DNA of 20,001 nt. Origin: Coliplasma sp045538555. Lineage in GTDB: Bacteria; Bacillota; Clostridia; Oscillospirales; CAG-382. Positions 14,707 through 20,001 of the stretch are shown in pieces (position 1 is the first letter of the stretch; every line of letters starts with the position of its first letter). The stretch covers positions 1 to 20,001 of the forward strand of contig JAZSRP010000046.1 of NCBI GenBank assembly GCA_045538555.1. Direction: 5' to 3'. The notes under the pieces were generated by a model. That model was given only the letters and a program-made list of their open reading frames with translations. It was not told the DNA's origin and did no database searches. The translations under genes were made by a program, and so were the position numbers.

Positions 14707-16254
14707 TCAGCCCTCCGCCTTTCTCTTGTGTTTCATCATTCTCAGCTTCATATACAGCTTGGGCAGGTGGTCAACAAGGAAATTTTTCAGCTTGTTGCGG
14801 CAAAATGCGTAGCCGTCATGAAGCTTGACGTAAAATTTGTAGGGAACGTGCTTTCCTGTGGCACGAACGTCCAGCCATTTCTCGTATTTTGTCCCCAGCC
14901 ATTTGGGCATTGCATACGCCCATTTGTATCTGCGTACAAAATGTGCAAAATACGCCTGAAGATACAAAACCTCATGCTCGGGGAACTGGGGCTGTACCAG
15001 CGGAACCCTTGCATCGGGTGAAACTCCGCCCTCGGGTATAAAGCCGCCCTCCATGGCGATGTCATAAAGCTTTGTGCCGGGATAGGGATAAAAGATGTTT
15101 GGTATCACCCTGTCCGCACCTGCTTTTGCGTTGAGCTTGATTGTTTTTAGCGCGCGGTGCTTGTCCTCATAGGGCAGACCGATGATGTTGTAGGTCAACT
15201 GGGCGATGCCGTGCTTGTGAAACCACTTGCTGCAGTTGATGATCATTTCGTCGGTCATATATCTCTTGAGATACTTGAACCGCATCTCCTGATCGCCGCT
15301 CTCAAGTCCCATATCGATGGTGTAGCATCCCGCTTCTTTCATACGACGCACCGTATCCTCTGTGAGAATATCAAAGCGAATATTGCCGGTAAAGGGAAGA
15401 TGAATCTCTTTTGTGTAGAGGTCAATAAACTCATCAAACCACTCGGGGATCATGTTAAAGATCGCGTCACGGAAATTGATGACCTTGATCTGAGGATGCT
15501 TTTCAAGCAATGTCTTGAGGTACAAAATTCCATTTTGGGGAGAGCGGAATCTTGAGTAGATCTTTTTGTTGGGATACACGTTGCGGAACTGTGAGTTTCC
15601 GCAATAGGTGCAGTTGTAGCGGCATCCGCGGCTCATCATAACAATGGCAGTGCCAACCTTTACGCTGTCAAGATTGTCATAGTCAAACAGCTCAAAATCG
15701 GGGATGGGCAGACGGTCAAGATCCTCAAACAGAGGACGCACGGGGTTTTTCTTTATGCTACCGTCATCCATGCGAAACCACATGCTCTCCACGTCGGTGT
15801 AGTCCTCGCCTGCAGACATTTTGTCACAGAGCTCAAGATCGGCATACTCACCGTCACCGATACAGACGCAGTCCACGCCCTCCACCTCAATAACCTCCTC
15901 GGGCGCAAGGGTGCAGTGATAGCTTCCGCAGGTGATGAACACGTCGGGGCACAGCTCTTTTGCCCATTTTATATAGGTGGTGCAGTCGGGAAACGCCGTG
16001 GTGCGGATAGAAAATCCGATGATGTCAAATTCACCCAGATCCTTGAGCTTTTGCTTGAACTCCTGCTCTGTGTGGAGGTACAAAAGGTGCATCAGCTTGA
16101 CGGAGTGTCCCGCCTCCTTGAGAACTGCAGAAATACTTGCCAGTCCCTCACTGTAATTTCCGCCCGTGGTCTTTCCCGACAGCTCTCTGTCGGTATAATC
16201 GGGATAAACAAGAAGCATTCTTGCCTTTTTTCCAAAAAGATTTTTCAGTGCCAT
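14707..16254 (-). CDS. B12-binding-domain radical SAM protein
   Basis: A 515-residue enzyme with an N-terminal cobalamin-binding-like domain (about 11-150, including RMLLVYP and the FDIIGFSIRT and ITCGSYHCTLAPEE segments) and a radical SAM core whose [4Fe-4S] cluster motif is Cys211-Cys215-Cys218 in SRGCRYNCTYCG. Such proteins (the BchE/MiaB-like group) use SAM and often B12 for difficult methylations, ring closures or lipid and cofactor modifications. The substrate is not deducible. The C-terminal 100 residues contain a basic, aromatic-rich extension that could contact membrane or RNA. ATG at 16254 follows a GAGGTTT site, 30 bases after polA, and it runs into rsmI with a gap of about 30 bases. 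Confidence 0.88.
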   Translation of the reverse strand: MALKNLFGKKARMLLVYPDYTDRELSGKTTGGNYSEGLASISAVLKEAGHSVKLMHLLYLHTEQEFKQKLKDLGEFDIIGFSIRTTAFPDCTTYIKWAKELCPDVFITCGSYHCTLAPEEVIEVEGVDCVCIGDGEYADLELCDKMSAGEDYTDVESMWFRMDDGSIKKNPVRPLFEDLDRLPIPDFELFDYDNLDSVKVGTAIVMMSRGCRYNCTYCGNSQFRNVYPNKKIYSRFRSPQNGILYLKTLLEKHPQIKVINFRDAIFNMIPEWFDEFIDLYTKEIHLPFTGNIRFDILTEDTVRRMKEAGCYTIDMGLESGDQEMRFKYLKRYMTDEMIINCSKWFHKHGIAQLTYNIIGLPYEDKHRALKTIKLNAKAGADRVIPNIFYPYPGTKLYDIAMEGGFIPEGGVSPDARVPLVQPQFPEHEVLYLQAYFAHFVRRYKWAYAMPKWLGTKYEKWLDVRATGKHVPYKFYVKLHDGYAFCRNKLKNFLVDHLPKLYMKLRMMKHKRKAEG

Positions 16255-16284
16255 AATCCTAAAACCTCTGATTCTTCAAAATAT

Positions 16285-18783
16285 TCAATCCTGCTTTGCG
16301 TCATACCAGCTTTTTCCCACACCCACGTCAACCGTCAGCGGGACCGCCGTTTCCGCCGCCTGTGTCATGGCGTCAAAAAGAATCTTTTGCGCCGCCTCCA
16401 GATGCTCCCTGCTTGTCTCCACCATCAGCTCATCGTGGATCTGAAGCACAAGGTGAGCGTCGATCCCCGCCCTGTCCAGCATCTCCTCGGTTTTTATCAT
16501 TGCAATTTTTATGATATCTGCCGCACTTCCCTGAATGGGTGTATTCATCGCCACCCGCTCGCCAAATGCCCGAAGGTTTGCATTTTTTGCGGCAAGCTCG
16601 GGAATATACCTTCTGCGGCCAAACATGGTGGTCACGTATCCGTCGGCGTACGCCTGTTTTTTTGTGTCCTCCATATAGCTCTTTACGTCGGGGAACTGCC
16701 TGAAATAGCTGTCAATGTATTCTCCTGCCGCCTTTCGGCTCACTCTCAGGTCCTGAGACAGCGTATAGTCTCCCATTCCGTAAATAATGCCAAAATTTAT
16801 GGTTTTTGCACGGGATCTCATCTCGTGGGTCACCGATTGGAGCGGAACCCCAAAAATCTGGCTTGCTGTGACCGAGTGAACGTCTGCGCCGGAAAGAAAC
16901 GCTTCCCTCAGCGCTTTGTCTCCCGAGATATGAGCAAGCACCCTCAGCTCTATCTGGGAATAGTCTGCGTCTATAAGAACACAGCCCTCCTTTGCGGCAA
17001 AAAAACGTCTCAGCTCCCTGCCCTTGCTGCTGCGGACAGGAATGTTTTGCAAATTTGGTTCTGCTGACGAGAGCCGCCCGGTCATGGTCATTGTCTGCTT
17101 GAAAGTGGTGTGTATCCTGCCGTCAGGTGCGATCTGCTTTGAAAGTCCGTCGCAATAGGTGCTTTTCAACTTTGCGTCTCTGCGGTAGTCCAATATCAGT
17201 CCCACGATGGGATGATACGGCTCCAGCTTTGCCAAAACCTCTGCATCGGTAGAATACCCGCTCTTTGTTTTTTTGAAATGAGGCAGCCGAAGCTTTTCAA
17301 ACAGCACCGTCCCCAGTTGCTTGGGAGAGTTGATATTAAACTCTCCACCTGCCAGCTGATAGATCGCCTGCTCCTCCTCTGACAGCTCTCTTGACAACCG
17401 CTCGGAAAAAACCTTGAGGGCATCTGCATCAACACCCACACCTCTCTGCTCCATGGATGAAAGCACGGCGCAAAGGGGCCTTTCTATATTGCGGTAGAGA
17501 TTTTCTGCCTCTTCTGTCATATCTGCATTTATGCTGTGAAGCAGCTGCGGCAGCAGATCTGCTCTGGGCTCCTTTGAGGTGACCGCCAAACGGTCAAGCG
17601 CCACTTTTCCAAAAGAAACTCCGTTGTCGGCAGGAGACAGCACGTAAGCCATCAGCGAGATATCTTCAAACCGCTGACGAACACTGTTTCCTATGCCCAG
17701 CCCGTCGGCAAGAGTGATAATCTCTTTTGCCGACCAGCAGATGAGCTTGTTTCCTTTTTTCAAAAGCTTGAAAATGTCCTCTCCCGTTGCCGCAACGCAC
17801 ACGTCACCGTATCGGCAATACAGCGTTTTGTTCTCCAGGTCCAAAAACAGATCTGTGCTGCTGTCAATACTTTTCAGATGTTCTTCTGTAACAGCGACAA
17901 ACTCCGTTTCTTCCGCTTTGGGGGCATCTTTTTCCATTTTTTCAAGAAACTGCCTGAACCCCAACCGTGTATAAAGCTCCTTCAGCTCCCCAAACCGCTC
18001 CCCCTCATATCCGCACTCAACGGCTTTTTTTTGCAGGGGAGCATCGGTGCGTATCTCTGCCAAAAAACGGGATTCAAACGCGCTGTCCTTCCCCGCCTCA
18101 AGCTTTGTGCGGGTAGCTCCTTTTGTCTCTTCGATATGCTCATAGACACCCTCAAGAGTTCCGTATTCCTTGATGAGAGCTACAGCGCCTTTTTCGCCGA
18201 TTCCCGCCACTCCCTTGATGTTGTCGGAGCTGTCACCCATGATGGCTTTTACGTCCACCAGCTTTTTGGGCGGAAGCCCGTATTTTTCAAATATAAATTC
18301 AGGTGTAACCACCTTTGTGTCATCATTTGACGCAAGAAGCACCGTGACGCATTTGTTTACAAGCTGAAAACTGTCACGGTCACCCGTTACGATGTAGCAG
18401 GCGTGGTTTTCTTCACAAAATTCCTTTGACAGCGTACCCAGCACGTCATCCGCCTCAAACCCCTTGCACTCCAATACCGTCAGCCCCAATGCGTTTGCCA
18501 GCTCCTTGGCAAAAGGCAGCTGCACCGCCAGCTCATCGGGCATTCCTTTTCGGTTTGCCTTGTAGGTATCGCAAGCAAGATGCCGAAACGTCTTGTGGGG
18601 CAGGTCAAAGGCTATTGCGGCAAAATCGGGGTTGCCGCCAATCTGTGCGATGGATTTTTTTATGATACCCACAAACCCAAAAAGTGCGTTGGTAGGCAGA
18701 CCGTCAGGCGCGCTGAGAGGACGCACCCCGTAAAAGGCACGGTTGAGTATGCTGTTTCCGTCAAAAATTATGGCTTTTCCCAC
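16285..18783 (-). CDS. polA: DNA polymerase I, probably without proofreading
   Basis: Fills gaps and removes RNA primers and damage. The 832-residue protein has the 5'-3' exonuclease domain (MGKAIIFDGNSILNRAFYG, then FEADDVLGTLS, VTGDRDS and the helix-hairpin region GDSSDNIKGVAGIGEKGA), a shortened central domain (roughly 290-410), and a complete polymerase domain with DADYSQIELRVLAH, RSRAKTINFGIIYGM, and QIHDELMVE as the metal-site motif C. The central domain keeps a DLE like exo motif I, but the exo II NxxxD motif is absent (CWSAKEI) and exo III is not recognisable, so 3'-5' proofreading is likely lost, as in many Bacillota. Start is GTG at 18783 after GAGG, with a TTGATT-17-TATTAT promoter upstream. 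It heads the long downstream run. Confidence 0.96.
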   Translation of the reverse strand: MGKAIIFDGNSILNRAFYGVRPLSAPDGLPTNALFGFVGIIKKSIAQIGGNPDFAAIAFDLPHKTFRHLACDTYKANRKGMPDELAVQLPFAKELANALGLTVLECKGFEADDVLGTLSKEFCEENHACYIVTGDRDSFQLVNKCVTVLLASNDDTKVVTPEFIFEKYGLPPKKLVDVKAIMGDSSDNIKGVAGIGEKGAVALIKEYGTLEGVYEHIEETKGATRTKLEAGKDSAFESRFLAEIRTDAPLQKKAVECGYEGERFGELKELYTRLGFRQFLEKMEKDAPKAEETEFVAVTEEHLKSIDSSTDLFLDLENKTLYCRYGDVCVAATGEDIFKLLKKGNKLICWSAKEIITLADGLGIGNSVRQRFEDISLMAYVLSPADNGVSFGKVALDRLAVTSKEPRADLLPQLLHSINADMTEEAENLYRNIERPLCAVLSSMEQRGVGVDADALKVFSERLSRELSEEEQAIYQLAGGEFNINSPKQLGTVLFEKLRLPHFKKTKSGYSTDAEVLAKLEPYHPIVGLILDYRRDAKLKSTYCDGLSKQIAPDGRIHTTFKQTMTMTGRLSSAEPNLQNIPVRSSKGRELRRFFAAKEGCVLIDADYSQIELRVLAHISGDKALREAFLSGADVHSVTASQIFGVPLQSVTHEMRSRAKTINFGIIYGMGDYTLSQDLRVSRKAAGEYIDSYFRQFPDVKSYMEDTKKQAYADGYVTTMFGRRRYIPELAAKNANLRAFGERVAMNTPIQGSAADIIKIAMIKTEEMLDRAGIDAHLVLQIHDELMVETSREHLEAAQKILFDAMTQAAETAVPLTVDVGVGKSWYDAKQD

Positions 18784-18814
18784 GTCTGTCGCCTCACATA
18801 GTTATTCAATATAT

Positions 18815-18843
18815 ATAATACCACTTTTTGCCCTGCAAATCAA
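18815..18843 (-). promoter_or_regulatory. Sigma-A-type promoter for polA and downstream genes
   Basis: On the minus strand TTGATT (18838-18843) and TATTAT (18815-18820) are exactly 17 bases apart, with the start codon about 32 bases downstream of the -10 box. The ribU terminator lies just upstream, so the polA run is an independent transcription unit. Confidence 0.7.
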
Positions 18844-18875
18844 GTGCGTTTGCGGTCAAATGCCCTCGTTTTTTG

Positions 18876-18912
18876 CAAAAAAACACCGCCCTTTGGTTCA
18901 TCGGACGGTGTA
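18876..18912 (-). terminator. Intrinsic terminator of ribU
   Basis: Read on the minus strand, ACACCGTCC and GGGCGGTGT form a 9-bp stem (one G-T pair) around an 11-base loop, followed by a run of seven T residues. It begins about 11 bases after the ribU stop and separates ribU from the polA promoter. Confidence 0.85.
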
Positions 18913-18922
18913 TAAAAACATA

Positions 18923-19519
18923 TCATTTTTTCAAAAGCGGAGACAACGGCTTGTATATCACAAGCGTCACCACAGAGCAGATCAGCCCTTTGAGCAGATT
19001 GAAAGGCACCACGGCAAACAAAATCAGCGTTTTGAGGTCGGTGATGCTTTCGTTGACCGCCGTTCCCATGGAGATAATTGTGTCAAGCGGTAGGTTGTAT
19101 ATCACTGAAAAAGCAGGCACCAGCACAAAATAGTTCATCAGCGATCCGGCAGCCGCAAGAGAAACGGTTCCTGAAGCCATGCCGACCACCGCACCCGAAA
19201 ATTTCCTGCGGTACTTGTATATCAAAGATGCGGGAAGCACCAGCGACAGACCCGTCACAAGGTTTGCAATCTCACCCACAAAAGCGGTGTCTGTCCCTGT
19301 CAGGATCAGATTGAGCAGTATTTTTACCACCTCGGTCAGCACTCCCGCCATGGGGCCGAGAGCAAATCCGGCCACCAGAACGGCGATCTCCGACAGATCC
19401 AGCTCGTAAAAGGAGGGCGCAAAGGGCAACGGAAACTCCAGCAGCATCAGCAGCGCCGCCGCGGCACCCAATATGGCAATTTTTGTGACATACGAAATTC
19501 TTTTTTTTGAATAACTCAT
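18923..19519 (-). CDS. ribU: Riboflavin ECF transporter S component RibU
   Basis: A 198-residue membrane protein that captures riboflavin for an energy-coupling-factor transporter. Five to six hydrophobic segments are visible (for example TKIAILGAAAALLMLLEF, IAVLVAGFALGPMAG, SGAVVGMASGTVSLAAAG), along with the family motif FYELDLSEIAVLVAGFALGPMAGVL near residues 37-61 and GEIANLVTG. ATG at 19519 follows GAGAGG at eight bases. The identification is reinforced by the FMN riboswitch upstream, which fits riboflavin uptake. The shared EcfA/EcfT energising proteins are elsewhere. No other riboflavin gene is adjacent, so this is an importer under feedback control by FMN. Confidence 0.94.
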   Translation of the reverse strand: MSYSKKRISYVTKIAILGAAAALLMLLEFPLPFAPSFYELDLSEIAVLVAGFALGPMAGVLTEVVKILLNLILTGTDTAFVGEIANLVTGLSLVLPASLIYKYRRKFSGAVVGMASGTVSLAAAGSLMNYFVLVPAFSVIYNLPLDTIISMGTAVNESITDLKTLILFAVVPFNLLKGLICSVVTLVIYKPLSPLLKK

Positions 19520-19539
19520 AGGTCAAACCTCTCAAAAAA

Positions 19540-19573
19540 CAAAAAATACCGCCGGAGAAAACCCCTCGGCGGC
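19540..19573 (-). terminator. Expression-platform terminator of the FMN riboswitch
   Basis: On the minus strand CCGCC...GGCGG form a GC-rich stem-loop followed by a T-rich run (TATTTTTTG), between the riboswitch aptamer and the ribU start. This is where FMN binding would end transcription early. The alternative antiterminator pairing was not worked out. Confidence 0.75.
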
Positions 19574-19615
19574 AAAACGGCACAGAAAAACACTTTTTTG
19601 CAAAAAAGTTTGTCT

Positions 19616-19724
19616 GTCCTCTCTCATCCTGACTGTAACAATCGGTACCGGAATCTCACCGGTTCATGCCTTGCGGCTCGCAGACTATAACTGCCGGTCG
19701 GGAATTTCACCCTGCCCCGAAGAC
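19616..19724 (-). ncRNA. FMN riboswitch (RFN element)
   Basis: The minus strand carries the canonical RFN core in order: TCTTCGGGGCAGGGTGAAAT, a TTCCCGACCGGC arm, the AGTCTGCGAGC block, the GGTGAGATTCCGGTACCGA arm, and the closing ACAGTCAGGATGAGAGAGGA. GTCTTC at the 5' end pairs with GAGGAC at the 3' end to form P1. It binds FMN and, when bound, should turn off ribU through the terminator that follows. Transcription starts almost exactly at its 5' end. Confidence 0.97.
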
Positions 19725-19730
19725 AATGTC

Positions 19731-19759
19731 ATTATATGCTCACCCCCGCCCTTTGTCAA
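19731..19759 (-). promoter_or_regulatory. Consensus promoter of the riboswitch-ribU unit
   Basis: TTGACA (19754-19759) and TATAAT (19731-19736) are perfect sigma-A hexamers, separated by 17 bases, ending seven bases before the start of the riboswitch. It is the strongest promoter in the window, as expected when control is exerted by the riboswitch after initiation. Confidence 0.9.
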
Positions 19760-19817
19760 TAGAAAAGTCATGAAAACAACGCAGCTCACCCAAAATAAGA
19801 ACGTTTTTTATTTTCTC

Positions 19818-19973
19818 CCGCTTTTGAAAAAGCTTGTCACTTTTGAAAAAGTGACACAAAACTTTTTGTTGCCCTTCGGGGCTGGGCGGTGGGTGAAGTT
19901 GTGAATGAAAGCAACTTCCCACCCGCAGCAAGGGGTATTCGAAACTTTGGGCTACACTCCCCGCTATGTATAT
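19818..19973. repeat. Dispersed copy of the 146-bp repeat family
   Basis: This single copy shares the palindrome GTCACTTTTGAAAAAGTGAC (19836-19855), the following CACAAAACTTTTT, the GGTGGGTGAAGTTGTGAATGAAAG block and the GGGGTATTC segment with the tandem units at 5396-5768. Its ends also match the sequence after the third unit (CCCGCTATG, ATATCAAA). A second GCTTTTGAAAAAGC palindrome (19820-19833) precedes it. Stems differ at several positions from the tandem units but are re-paired. No gene is evident in it. Confidence 0.8.
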
Positions 19974-20001
19974 CAAATTTCGGCATCTTATCCCCAAGCC
20001 A

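Noticed and set aside
15916..17067. A plus-strand open frame of 383 codons
   Set aside because: Antisense to the radical SAM and polA genes and without any family motif.

Overview
The window looks like a piece of chromosome from a Gram-positive anaerobe of the Bacillota, class Clostridia (an Oscillospirales-like gut bacterium is my best guess). The evidence is strong AGGAGG-type ribosome binding sites, consensus sigma-A promoters, two perfect 16-bp parS sites, an FMN riboswitch in front of a RibU transporter, YitT and WalJ/YycJ family proteins, and a protein with cohesin-like domains and a dockerin-like tail. Every convincing protein gene is on the minus strand, so transcription runs from high to low coordinates. 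I see no rRNA, tRNA, phage or transposase gene.

Right end (18.8-20.0 kb): a dispersed structured repeat (about 19818-19973), then a near-perfect promoter, FMN riboswitch, intrinsic terminator and ribU, closed by another terminator. Next is a run of tightly spaced genes from polA to walJ (18783 down to 6208): polA, a B12-binding radical SAM protein, rsmI, a cohesin/dockerin-like secreted protein, a small lipoprotein, a YitT membrane protein, an ADP-ribosylglycohydrolase, an FkbM methyltransferase, a flavin reductase-like protein, a galactokinase-like GHMP kinase and walJ. Gaps are short and one pair shares an ATGA overlap, so much of this is probably co-transcribed from the promoter before polA.

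Middle (5352-6207): an 856-bp stretch without a protein gene. It holds a 249-bp MITE-like or structured-RNA element (copy B), a strong bidirectional terminator, and a 146-bp tandem repeat of about 2.6 units whose hairpins are kept by compensatory changes. A fourth copy of this repeat lies at the right end of the window.

Left part (1-5333): an RNase II/R-like gene whose active-site aspartates are mostly replaced, an orphan lipoprotein solute-binding protein, then the glycolytic pair pgk-tpiA with their own promoter, ending at element copy A (30-279). Two parS sites flank the 3' end of the RNase-like gene, one of them inside the coding sequence, which suggests the locus lies in the origin-proximal part of the chromosome.

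The most interesting material is not the housekeeping genes. It is (i) the roughly 250-bp element found right at the stop codons of tpiA and walJ, with terminal inverted repeats, a variable hairpin and an apparently flipped terminator loop; (ii) the 146-bp repeat family with covarying hairpins; (iii) the twin parS sites; and (iv) the probable RNB pseudoenzyme.
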